Of a DNA stretch of 64,000 nucleotides, positions 20,355 through 30,685 are shown piece by piece; position 1 is the stretch's first letter; each line of letters starts with the position of its first letter. The notes under the pieces were generated by a model that saw only the letters and a list, made by a program, of their open reading frames with translations, was not told where the DNA came from and made no database searches. The position numbers and the translations under genes are program-made. This DNA comes from Palaemon carinicauda. Lineage: Eukaryota > Arthropoda > Malacostraca > Decapoda > Palaemonidae. Location of the stretch: positions 63,019,282 through 63,083,281 of the forward strand of contig NC_090729.1 in assembly GCF_036898095.1 (NCBI RefSeq), written 5' to 3'.

Positions 20355-20425
20355 TTAATCCCTACAGGCCGAACAATAGAAAGGCCCGTGCCAACAAGAA
20401 GTGTTGGCTTTAATACCCCAACAAC
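20355..20425. repeat. Copy of a recurring roughly 65-bp repeat motif
   Basis: The segment gaaaggcccgtgccaacaag, then tgttggctttaatacccc, recurs in the same orientation near 40583-40645 (diverged) and in the opposite orientation at 47505-47577. One copy lies at the start of a plus-strand LINE ORF1 and one beside the minus-strand ORF1 here, so it probably belongs to LINE sequence. Confidence 0.5.
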
Positions 20426-20649
20426 AGCGTGATTGCTCTTTTTCTATCTTTGGACTCTTTTGTTCATAGGTGTCGTTCCTTGGAGTCATAGAGCTGTATG
20501 TTCAGGTCCTCATGGGACACTTCTCTCTTCCTTTCTTTCTCTTTGGCCTTTCTGTGATGGCTCCCCTTTGTTTGTTCAGTATTGGGGGTTGCTGTTGCTG
20601 TTGGGATTTCATTGGGGGTTTCCTTTTGTTCTTCCTCAATTTCATCCTC

Positions 20650-21480
20650 AATTAATATTTCTTCCTTCTCATCAGACTATCTTCTCATCAGATTCCACTG
20701 CTGTGTCTTCTGGGGGAGTTTCGAGACTTCTATTTGCCTGGTGTGGGAAGTACATTCCTAAGTGGGCAAGGACTGCTATGTTGATATCTGCCATTCTTTT
20801 TTTGAAGGCCATATAGTTCATATATTTCATCAATGGTTGTCTGGGTCTATAGCTTCCTGAATATGGGCACTAATGGGGCCTGTGTAAGTTGTCATAATTG
20901 CATTCTTGGGTAAGCCTTGTGTGGGGTTTGTTGTTCCTTTTTTGGGAGGGGGGTGTTAATTGCTTGGGCAGCCTTGTTGAACAAGTCTGTCCTGTTTGTG
21001 GGGCTTTGGCCATTTCCCTGTGTTTTTTTAATTTCCTCTTTGATAATGTTTTTTTTTTTCCTGATAGGGCAGGAGGCTTCCAGTGTTCTGTGAGAGCCGC
21101 TGCAGTTTATGCACTTTGGGGTTTTATTACAAGTTTTGTACCTGTGTCCTTCTGCACAATTGGTGCACATGGTCTTCTTTTCGTTGGATCAGTCTTTTGC
21201 TGGATGGCTGTATTTAAAACAGTTGTAGCAAGTTGTTATTTCCAGGAAGATCTCTTTTTCTATTGGGTCGTGGGGGGGATTGATTGATTATCAATTAATG
21301 ATCCAATCATTTTTGTCATATTGATAGTTTCATCTTTCAATCTTATTACTGATATCCTGTCCCATCTTAATTTCGAGAGGCTCGTGACTTTAATGTTTGT
21401 GTCATTTTCTCCAATTTCCTGTATGAGGACTTCGCCAAGGATATCATCAATATGTCTATCAATTTAATTTATTGTTACGC
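20650..21480 (-). pseudogene. LINE ORF1 with CCHC zinc knuckles (Jockey/I-like), decayed
   Basis: On the minus strand 21170-20892 reads CTNCAEGHRYKTCNK, then CINCSGSHRTLEASC, two retroviral-type knuckles like those in ORF1 of Jockey/I-group LINEs. Upstream (about 21480-21290) a frame reads NIKVTSLSRLRWDRISVI, and downstream KKRMADINIAVLAHLGMYFP, both consistent with flanking ORF1 parts. Frames change between blocks. ORF1 proteins bind element RNA. No ORF2 reverse transcriptase was recognised next to it. Confidence 0.6.
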
Positions 21481-21571
21481 TACGTTCTCCATTGTATTAT
21501 GGAAGGAGGTCACTGAAATAAGGTTGATTTTTTTTAGCTTTTCTTTTATTTCTGTAAAGATTGCAGAGACA

Positions 21572-21598
21572 AAAAAAAAAAAAAAAAAAAAGGGGGGG
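21572..21598. repeat. Poly(A)/poly(G) run
   Basis: About 20 A followed by 7 G. It could be a retroposon tail, but no target duplication was seen. Confidence 0.6.
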
Positions 21599-21709
21599 TG
21601 TCAATCATAAGGTAATGAATGTTTTGTGATTTACTTTTTCATTATGTAAGGATTTATTTGGGATTTACTTTATCATAATGTAGGGATTTCTTTGTGATTT
21701 GCTTTTAGT

Positions 21710-21840
21710 TTGTGACTTGGGAAGGGGGATCCGACTAGTGGCTGTGACCTGAGAAGGCTTTTAACCTGGGAAGGGAGTCCAGGGGCTTGCCCCCGGCTAG
21801 GTATGTAACCTGGGAGCTACTAGGTTAGGTTAGATGGGAT
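21710..21840. repeat. Diverged copies of the 45-bp minisatellite
   Basis: Phrases gtgacctgagaagg, cctgggaagggagtccaggg and gcttgcccccggctaggt match the units of the array at 23160-23630, but lie 1.4 kb away. Confidence 0.65.
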
Positions 21841-21844
21841 TGTT

Positions 21845-22735
21845 AGGTTTTATACCATTTCACAGATCTCAAAAGTGATAAGTAATCAGGTTTGGCCTAT
21901 CTTCAGCCCCTTACATAAACCATATATTTTTCCAACTGCTTATTTTGCATTTTTGACCATTAATATTGCTGCAAAAGACTCGTTTAAGATATTTCCCCAA
22001 CCAAAAAATCTCTGGTTTCCCACTGGTGTCCCTCATAATTGTATTTATATAAGGGGGTTCAAAAACTCATGCACGGGTGGTGTGTACCAATAATCATGGT
22101 CAGAAAAGCATGAAATACAAGATAGCAAGTAGGAAAAATATATGGTTCTAAATTTTGAAACACATTGATGTTCTTCACTTAAGTTTCCTCTTGGAGATGT
22201 CTTCACGTGATGGTGGTAAAGTTGAAACTGAAGGGGAAGGTGATAAAATAATGGCTATTTTAGAAAAAAAATCCGGGAGCTTAGGAGGAAGTACTTGTAA
22301 CCTGTTTATTGTTTTCAAAAAAGCCCCTGACAAATATGTCATTGTATATGCAAGGAGTGCTTCCCAAACCATGGCAAAAAACACATGCGCAATATGTCCC
22401 CTTCAGGCTCTCAGATGTATCCTACGCAATGGACTTGAAGTGGAAAACATGCTTCACATTTTAATGCACCGATAGGTAAGTTATTATGCCAAAGCCCTTA
22501 TTAAACATATGGAGAAAAATACAAAACTAGCCAGCACTCGTCTATTTCTTATGACGAGTTTCAGTTTCAGTAGAAATTATAGTATCATATATTTACCTTG
22601 AGTTATCAGAGCCGGTGTAATGGTCAGTTTTCCCACCATCTGAAATTCCCCCCGAGGGAAATATGACCCAGGATATATATCACCCCAGAGGAACTTTGTC
22701 CCAGGATAATAATCCCCCCTCTGGGACAAGATTCA
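21845..22735. other. Unassigned sequence with a 106-codon open frame
   Basis: The plus strand of 22155-22475 is open (SSRDGGKVETEGEGDKIMAI..., later TCAICPLQALRCI). It sits upstream of the P-element-like fragment but shows no motif that I can assign to that transposase. The segment 22615-22735 contains short inverted phrases (ccccgagggaaatatgaccc, ccagaggaactttgtccc) of unknown origin. Confidence 0.3.
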
Positions 22736-22739
22736 CACT

Positions 22740-23145
22740 TTGATTGGTGGAGGTAACCATTATTTTTTTTTCGTTAGCCATGGAAATCAAATTCAATGGG
22801 ATTTCATAGAAAAGCTGCAGAAATTGCAAGACAATGAAGGGTTGCATTTAGGCAATAAATTGAGGTCACAATATATTGCGTGGATAAAAAGAACAATGAA
22901 TTTTAAGCGTGCTGCTCAGTTTTTTAGTAAATCTGTATCAAACCCCTTTCAATATTGCTTAGAAAACAAACTTGCTGATTTCAAAGGATATAAAGGAGCA
23001 ATCCAATTCTTTAGTATATATATCCTCAATTCAAAAAATTCGTCTAGACGAAACTTTAACTCTCCAAATGCAACAAAAAGAAAATGTCTGTTTCTTTAAA
23101 GAATTTATGATGAAGGCTGAAAATTATATTAGGATATTGGTATAG
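22740..23145 (+). pseudogene. P-element-like transposase fragment
   Basis: The 119-codon frame reads IQWDFIEKLQKLQDNEGLHL, then GNKLRSQYIAW, and after MNFKRAAQFFSKSVSNPFQY ends with IQFFSIYILNSKNSS. This follows the pattern of P-element/THAP9-type transposases in the GTP-binding/insertion region (W..I..L...Q...GL..ANKL....I.W, then MKV..AAQ..S.SVA.AL, then F......D.LNSR). A different frame continues as FMMKAENYIRI to about 23145. Only this segment remains; no THAP domain, catalytic residues or terminal repeats were found. Confidence 0.55.
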
Positions 23146-23149
23146 TCCA

Positions 23150-23640
23150 AGGGGTTGTGACCTGGGAAGGTATGTGACCTGGGAAGGGGGTCTGGGGGCT
23201 TGCCCCTGCCTAGGGGTCGTTACCTGGGAAGGGGGTCTGGGGGCTTGCCCCTGCCTAGGGGTCGTGACCTGGGAAGGGGGTCTGGGGGCTTGCCCCTGCC
23301 TAGGGGTCGTGACCTGGGAAGGGGGTCTGGGGGCTTGCCCCCCGCTAGGGGCTGTGACCTGGGAAGGTTTGTGACATCCGCTAGGGGCTGTGACCTGGAA
23401 AGGTTTGTGACCCGGGAAGGGGGGTTCGGGGGTTTGACCCCGGCTAGGGGCTGTGATCTGGGAAGGGGGTCCGGGGACTTGCACCCGGCTAGGGGCTGTG
23501 ACCTGGGAAGCTTTGTGACCTAGGAAAGGGGCCTGGAGTCTTGCCCCAGCTAGGGTCTGTGACCTGGGTAGGGGGTCTGGGGGCTTGCCCCCGCCTAGGG
23601 GCTGTGGCCTGGGAAGGTTTGTAACCCAGGCACTGGTGCT
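23150..23640. repeat. 45-bp GC-rich minisatellite
   Basis: Units such as gacctgggaagggggtctgg plus gggcttgcccctgcctaggg start at 23178, 23223, 23268 and 23313, exactly 45 bp apart. Later units diverge and vary in length. Because 45 is divisible by 3, all three frames tend to stay open: a 15-residue repeat (SQVTTPRQGQAPRPP) on the minus strand and others on the plus strand. The resulting 263-codon minus frame (23056-23847) is best explained by the repeat. Confidence 0.9.
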
Positions 23641-23819
23641 CAAGTTTGTGTTGCGGGACCTGCCATTCTTGTGAATTTGAACATAAAACCAGCTAAATTG
23701 AGGTTGAAAGAATGATTGCAAGACTTTGCCAACTTGCATCTGAAGGCACACAACCCAGGAAGTATACTTTGTAAAGTCCTCCATTGATTTTTTTTTTATC
23801 CCTGGATGCTTGCAAGAAA

Positions 23820-25686
23820 CTTGGTCTTTTGCCAGAAACATTTCCAAACCATGCCCCCTTCACGGACTCTGCCCCAGAGCAGCAAGTGCAACCCATACAT
23901 TAGCTGCAGCAACCGATCAACCTGCGAGACCGTCGGCCATTCTGTTTCCCCCTAGTGGGGAGGATATTACCAGATTCGAAAACTGGTTACTAGCCCATTT
24001 TTCAAGTACGACTTCCAACACTGAGAGAGAACACCTCACGGTAGTGGATGGGGAACCCAAAGAGTATCCAATTATTACCTGATGCAGTTCCTTACACCTG
24101 CCACACACCTGTGTTAGTACCTAAACACTGGAAAAAGGAGGTGGATAAGTATGTCAAAAGAGGGGTCTTACAACGAGCTCCCACGGGAAAGCCCACAGAA
24201 AGGTGTTCATGTATGGTGGTCGTGGCCAAGAAATCGAGGTAAACAGGGTGTACAGTTGATTATCAAGAACTCAACGCAAGTTTTAGAAGGGAGGCCCACC
24301 ATACCCCTACGCCCTTCGATTTGGTATCTAACATTTATCTCTGCTCATACAAGACTGTGGCCAACACCTATTGGTGATTTCCCTAGGAAGAACTGGACTA
24401 GGAAAGCATACCCCTAACCACATTTATCACACCTTGGGGCAGGTATCAATACCGAAGGACAACAATGGGACATTTTTCTGCGTCTGACACATATACATGC
24501 CATTTCGATGAAGCCATTAAAGAAGTACCCAGGAAGTTTAAGTATGTGGACGACACAATTCTCTATGATTCAAGCATAGAAGGGGCCTTTCACCATGTGT
24601 ATGACTTCTTCGCAGTCTGTGCATATGATGGCATAATTTTGAAACCAGAAAAATTTAAGTTCTGCAAGAAAGAAGTGGAATTCGTCGGGTTTGACGTCAG
24701 TTGGGACTCCTAAACGCCCTCAGAAGATTGTTTATCTGCCATCAGAAGTTTTTCTATGCCCCAAAAGCTCACAATATCTGACATCAGGTCATGGTATGGT
24801 TTCGTCAATCAGCTGGCCCCTTTCCTCATAACAGCACCCATCATGACCTCCTTTAGAGACCTACTGAAGAAGCCCTCAGGCAAACAGGTCTATTAGGATG
24901 AGCACCTTCAGGAGAAGTTTTGTCAAGTGCAAGACACCGTCTGCAAGTTGACCAAGGACAGCCTCACCTACTTTGAATAGCTGTGGCCGACTGTTGCAGT
25001 CACCGACTGGAGTAAAAAGGGAGTGGGCTTCATCATCCTCCAACAATAGGGCAGTTTTACCTCCGTCCAAACCCCCTTTTGTTGTAGAGATGGTTGGAGA
25101 ATAACGCTTTGTAGCAGTCGTTTCCTCATGCCCACCGTGTTTTGGTATGCAGCGGTGGAGGGGAAGCCCTTACGGTAGCCAGGTACTTAAAAAACGCATG
25201 ATTATTCTCATCAGGCTACCCAAACTTAACCATTGTCCCGGACCACAGACCTTTGGTCATATTACTAGGCAATAGAAGTCTCGGCAATATCACCAATCCC
25301 AGACTATTTAGATTCGAGGAGAAGACATTATTGTATAATTTCGATGTTAAATGCCTACCAGGCAAGAGAAATCATGATGCGGACTTCCTCCCTTGATTTC
25401 CGGCCCTGAGGACGGCGCCAGATAAAAATGATGCCAGCTTTAATGAAGAATTAATGATTGCTATAGTGTCAGATATCACGGAAAACCTACAGGAGCAGTA
25501 CACCATAGACGAAAAAACTGTTGAAGAGGTAGTCCTGGACAACCCAGCATAAAAGCTACTAATTGCTCGAGTGACTGCAAGGGATTGGAACCCGAAGAAA
25601 TCTCAAGAAATTGCATATTTGTCGCCCTTCTACGACATCAGAGAACGTCTTTCTGTATCTGCCGACCTAGTCACATGTTGCTTTAA
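23820..25686 (+). pseudogene. Gypsy C pol, 5' part: RT and RNase H
   Basis: Several short frames together spell a Ty3/gypsy pol. LLAHFSSTTSNTER and PKHWKKEVDKYVKRGVL precede the RT; CSCMVVVAKKS is the start of the fingers; MGHFSASDTYTCHFDEAIKE and KYVDDTILYD contain the catalytic YVDD. EKFKFCKKEVEFVGFDV and ISDIRSWYGFVNQLAPF are the thumb/connection. VAVTDWSKKGVGFII is the RNase H start. Stops and indels occur throughout. No gag, zinc knuckle or 5' LTR was found upstream, where the minisatellite begins, so the 5' end is lost. The reading is cut at the TTAA at 25683. Confidence 0.8.
25683..25686. repeat. TTAA target duplication, left copy
   Basis: TTAA precedes ccctggataggtacg. The matching copy is at 28868-28871. 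Removing the insert and one TTAA keeps the gypsy C frame open (TCCF then NDNSIRP). Confidence 0.85.
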
Positions 25687-28600
25687 CCCTGGATAGGTAC
25701 GCTCCTCGGACACCCCTTTAAGGGTATACTCGGACGCGAACGACCCCGACGCCAAAAAAAATTCTTGAAAAATCAGTTTTTGCAGTAACCTCCTTTTTTC
25801 TTTTGCCAAAAAAACTTCAATGAATGCTCAAAACAACTGTAAAGATAAATACTACTCATCTGCAGAAAAATGATTTATTATAAATATTTTAAAAAATTAA
25901 GTAGAAAAAAAAAGACCTGACATAAAAATTCATAAAAAAAAGTTTATACATATATACACAAATCTTTTTAGGAATTGATTCTTGAATGTTTAGGAAATAC
26001 CTTGATGTATTTTGGATGAAGTCAGACCCATGGAGGTGAAGATCTGAAATGAGAAAAAAAGAGTAACTTTTTTTGGCCAAAAAAATTTGTCCAAATTTCA
26101 TGAATTTTTTTGGGTACCCAAATGAAATAGGAAGTGGCTAATTTTTTTAGGGAATAAACATAAGTTATCCTAAAATAGAAATATGTAAAAAAATCTTCAT
26201 TATTTTGTAAATTACATTTATATCAGGGGCCATATCTAAAGGTAATTTTTTGAGTACTTAGAAATTTCGTAAAAAAATACATATATTGAATATATAATAT
26301 GATATTTATGCAGGTAAAAATATACCAAAATATCACAAATTCTATAGGGAACAAGAATATATATAGATAGGGCAGCTTACGCTTCGGATATGTCCACAAA
26401 ATGGCCGCCAACCACACTGACTCAGACTCCCTAATCTGCCACTTGAAATGTAGGAAGGGTATGTCAATTTCAAAGTGTTATTTACTAATCTAATTATTAT
26501 TGGATATGCATAAAAATTGTATGGTGGGTTGCTGGATAATTGTCGATTATTTTACGACAATAAAATTGAAATTCTGACCCAAAAAAAATTTTTGAAGGGA
26601 AATAAAATCGAAAAAAAAAATGTAAAACAATATAATATTTTAGCTAAAAAAATTTGATGATATTCAATCAAAAAAAAATAAACAAAATTTTCCGACAAAT
26701 AAACATCTAGAGGAATCATTACTCTGTGATAGTTCCTTAGTACGTAGTAATTTTGAAAGAATTGGGAAAAAACGAAAAAATGGCAATCACCGGAAAATCG
26801 AACACATACCTATATATACGCCATATCTGGCTAAAAAAAAGATAGGCATGGGTAGCCAGATCATCTAGAAACACTTTCCAACACTATAAAAATATAAGTT
26901 TTGCGACACTACTTGCCAATTCCTTACGGTAACATGACTAAGCAAAAAAATGCAAAACAAATAAAAAGGGGCACTCGCGGAAAAATGGCTAACATTCTAA
27001 TATACGGCATTTCAGAAAAAAAAAATTCAGCCACGTGCTAGGCAAACCATCAAGGCACATTTTCCGACAAATAAACATCTAAATGAATCATTACTCTGTG
27101 ATAGTTCCTTAGTACGTGGTAATTTTGAAAGAAATGGGAAAAAACGAAAAAATGGCAATCACAGGAAAATCGAACACATACCTATATATACGCCATATCT
27201 GGCTAAAAAAAAAAGATAGGCATGGGTAGCCAGATCATCTAGAAACACTTTCCAACACTATAAAATTATAAGTTTTGCGACACTACTTGCCAATTCCTTA
27301 TGGTAACATGACTAAGCAAAAAAATGCAAAACAAATAAAAAGGGGCACTCGTGAAAAAATGGCCATTCTAATATACGGCATTTCAGAAAAAAAAAATTTC
27401 AGCCACGTGCTAGGCAAACCATCAAGGCACATTTTCCGACAAATAAACATATAAATGAATCATTACTCTGTGATAGTTCCTTAGTATGTAGTAATTTTGA
27501 AAGAAATGGGAAAAAACGAAAAAATGGCAATCACAGGAAAATCGAACACATACTTATATATACGCCATATCTGGCTAACAAAAAAAAAAGGCATGGGTAG
27601 CCAGATCATCTAGAAACACTTTCCAACACTATAAAAATATAAGTTTTGCGACACTACTTGCCAATTCCTTACGGTAACATGACTAAGCAAAAAAATGCAA
27701 AACAAATAAAAAGGGGCACTCGCGGTAAAATGCCCAACATTCTAATATACGGCATCTCAGATAAAAAAAAAGACATGCACGTGTTAGCCCAACCATCAAG
27801 GCACACTTTCTAACACATAAACATGAAAAAAAAATCAATAATATACGGCAATTCCTTACTACGTAGTAAATTTTTACAAATATTGAAAAAAAAAACAGAA
27901 ATTGGCAACCGCAGTTAAATACCCAATATACCAATAACTACATCGTATCTGACAAAAACAAAATCACGCATGGGTAGCCAGATCATCTAGACACACTTTC
28001 CAACACTAAAAAAGCAAAAGTTTTACGACACTATTTCGCAATATCTTACGGAAAAATGACTTGGCAAAAAAATGGAAAAAAAATGAAAAAGGGGTACTCG
28101 CGGTAAAATGCCCGACATTCTAATATACGGCATCTCAGATAAAAAAAAAGACATGCACGTGTTAGCCCAACCATCAAGGCACACTTTCTAACACATAAAC
28201 ATGAAAAAAAATGAATAATATACGGCAATTCCTTACTACGTAGTAATTTTTACAAATATTGAAAAAAAAACAGAAATTGGTAACCGCAGTTAAATACCCA
28301 ATATACCAATAACTACGTCGTATCTGACAAAAACAAAGTCATGCATGGGTAGCCATATCATCTAGACACACTTTCCAACACTAAACAAGCAAAAGTTTTA
28401 CGACACTATTTGGCAATATCTTACGGAAAAATGACTTGGCAAAAAAATGAAAAAAAAATGAAAAAGGGGCACTCGCGGTAAAATGGTCCTCGTGGTGATG
28501 AACGACATTTTAACTAAAAAAAAAATCATGCACATGGTAGCCAAACAATCCACCAAGACTTTCCACAACTGATAACTTATACAAGTTGCACCATTCTACG

Positions 28601-28867
28601 ACAATTTCATAATACGTAATAACTTTGATAATTATGCAAACTACCTTAGAAGGGTAAACTCGGTCGCGCTCGACCCCGACGCGTCTCAGAAATCGGGGAA
28701 GGAGTACAGCTACAGCAATGCACATCTGTACACTACTAGAGCGTGTAGGGGAGACACCTCTTGCAGGTCGATCACCCACAAATTCAGTCACGGGGGTGAG
28801 TCACGTGAGAAAAACCTGTTTTTTTTGACGCTCGGGGTCGCGAACGACCCATCGTACCTATCCAGGG
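25687..28867. mobile_element. TTAA-inserting non-autonomous element (piggyBac-like ends), 3181 bp
   Basis: The ends are inverted: ccctggataggtacg at 25687 and cgtacctatccaggg ending at 28867, flanked by TTAA on both sides. TTAA duplication with CCC starts is the hallmark of piggyBac; other TTAA users such as Kolobok cannot be excluded. Subterminal segments also correspond in inverted orientation (cgaccccgacgccaaaaaaa near 25746 and tttttttgacgctcggggtcg near 28820). The interior has no transposase and is mostly AT-rich satellite. It interrupts gypsy C pol between RNase H and the integrase. Confidence 0.85.
26691..28640. repeat. Satellite array, 186-bp monomers in about 372-bp dimers
   Basis: The phase marker tcc(g/a)aca recurs at 26691, 27063, 27435, 27809, 28187 and 28562, spacings 372-378 bp. 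Midway lies the related marker tccaacact (26877, 27251), so each unit is two diverged halves of about 186 bp. One half has gggtagccagatcatctaga and ggggcactcgcgg; the other has the tacgtagtaat and gcaatcac segments. The first three dimers are more alike than the last ones. Long open frames on the minus strand are repeats of this unit. Confidence 0.9.
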
Positions 28868-29998
28868 TTAATGATAACTCCATCCGCCCTGCCATTCCCA
28901 AAGGGCTCCGCCATCAGATAAACGCCAACCTTTATGCTGGACATCAAGTCCTAGATACAATATTGAGAAGAGAGAGATATTAGGTTTATTGGCAGGGCAT
29001 CGAAGGCAGCATCATCATTCATGGTGTACATCCCTCGAAGCTCACTCGCCATTATTGCCAGCTGAAGTCATCAAAATGACCACTGCCCCAGAGTATCCCT
29101 TCCAACAGACTGTCATGGACCTGTTTCAGCTTGAAGAACACACGTATATGGCATATTGTGACAGGCTTACAGGCTGGCTAGAAATACCCACTTCCCTAAT
29201 CGGCACCTGGTATGCAAAGGTCATGACAAAATTTAGACATTACTTCACTCGATGGGGAGCACCTGAGCAATTGTCTACGGACGGCGGTACCAACCTGGTG
29301 AGGGGAGAAATGATGGCCTTCTACAGGAGATGGAGAGTAGACATACACCTATCATTGGCCCACTACCCACATTAAAATGGGAGCCGAGGCCGCAGTCAAG
29401 TCCGCAAAGAAAATAATTAGGAAAAGTATAACCGGGACTGGAAGCCGCAATCACGACAAGGTATCATTGGCCATGCTTGCAGTACCAGAACACCCACATA
29501 AGGGGTATAAATAAATCTCTGGCACAGTCTCTGGCACAATTGGTAACTGGGAGACAGCTACACGATGGTGTACTGACCACAGAACTCAACTATATTATAG
29601 ACCACCAATGAAGAAAATCCATATGAAAAGGAGAACTTCAGGTACCAGAGAAAAATAAGAATATAATTGAAAGCGGCACCGATAGGAGGCTAACACCCCT
29701 ACAGCCAGGCACGCACGTCAGGGTTCAAAACCAAGTGACTAAGTCCTGGGATAAGATGGGAATCATAGTCGAGCAACGACCTCATAGACAGTACATCGTA
29801 AGACTAGATGGTAGTGGGCATCCGTTGATAAGGAACAGAAGGCACCTCACGGTCACTGAACTGCCTATCAATGAGACATCAGGATCTACTCCTACTGACG
29901 ACGAAGTGGCTCATGAGCATAAGTGTCCTCCATCAGAGTTAGAGGTACGGCCTTCAAGGAAGAGAGAGGTCCCCGTCTGGATGAACGATTACATATAA
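28868..29998 (+). pseudogene. Gypsy C integrase, 3' part of pol
   Basis: After the TTAA insertion the frame resumes with IRPAIPKGLRHQINANLYAG and VYWQGIEGSI. The core domain, in another frame (28989-29375), has TVMDLFQLEEHTYMAYCDRL with the first Asp, LSTDGGTNL with the second, and HYPH followed by NG, then the Glu region in EAAVKSAKK. The C-terminal block at 29735-29998 reads SWDKMGIIVEQRPHRQYIVR and RNRRHLTVTELP, ending REVPVWMNDYI. Stops and frameshifts separate the blocks. Confidence 0.8.
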
Positions 29999-30162
29999 TC
30001 CTCTTTGGGGTTGTTTCACTGCACTTGGACGTGCATATATCTCAAACTTGCAAAATTATATTTTGTATGAGATTTTATGTTGACGTTGCATTCACAACTT
30101 AATTTTAGGGCACATCTTGCAATGCTGATGTAATTAATGTTTAGCTTGATGTTATGTTAATG

Positions 30163-30186
30163 ATCTCTCTCTCTCTCTCTCTCTCC
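30163..30186. repeat. (CT)n microsatellite
   Basis: About 12 CT dinucleotides between the gypsy C coding end and its 3' LTR. Confidence 0.95.
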
Positions 30187-30351
30187 CTCGCCCCTTTTCA
30201 GTTATCCCAATGTTACCATTTATTACTACGATTATGATTTACCGTACATATCTGATGTTTTTCTTTTAGATTGTTGAGCATTTTGTTTGTCATATCTGCT
30301 TTTGATATTGCCATTTATAAGTTTTGAAAATATTACCCTCCTCATAATATT

Positions 30352-30363
30352 TTGGGAGGGAGA
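30352..30363 (+). promoter_or_regulatory. Gypsy C polypurine tract
   Basis: gggagggaga directly precedes the LTR start TGTAAGATGTGG. Confidence 0.65.
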
Positions 30364-30565
30364 TGTAAGATGTGGCTACATGTAGCGCCTGAGCACCACC
30401 CACATAAGTGACATCACTGTCACGTCACGGGCTATCTGTATTTCGTTCCTCTGAATCAGTTGCAGTGAGGATACGATACCATCCTGACCATCATTACCCA
30501 ATCCAGCCTAGCCTTGGATTTAAGAATTAGAGAGCATATTTCCTAAATATTTCAATAATTGTTAC
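30364..30565 (+). repeat. Gypsy C 3' LTR (end approximate)
   Basis: Starts TGTAAGATGTGGCTAC after a polypurine tract, the expected LTR start. The 3' end is a guess (a CA near 30565) because the 5' LTR is absent and no target duplication can be matched. Confidence 0.5.
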
Positions 30566-30685
30566 TCAGTAATTGTTTTCTCCTTCAAAAGATATTTCAT
30601 CTTCTATTTTATTTATTTCTGTCTTTATTTTATATATCTTAAGACCAACCTCCTGTGATATTTCCTTTATTCTGGTAAGCAGATA

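Noticed and set aside
20079..20413. Frames through the shorter TA tract
   Set aside because: Same artefact; only the final part overlaps a repeat motif.
23056..23847. 263-codon minus-strand frame with Pro-rich repeats
   Set aside because: Explained by a 45-bp minisatellite whose period is divisible by three; all frames are open there.
27683..28228. Minus-strand frames of 60-83 codons with repeated text
   Set aside because: They repeat with the satellite dimer and share its period.
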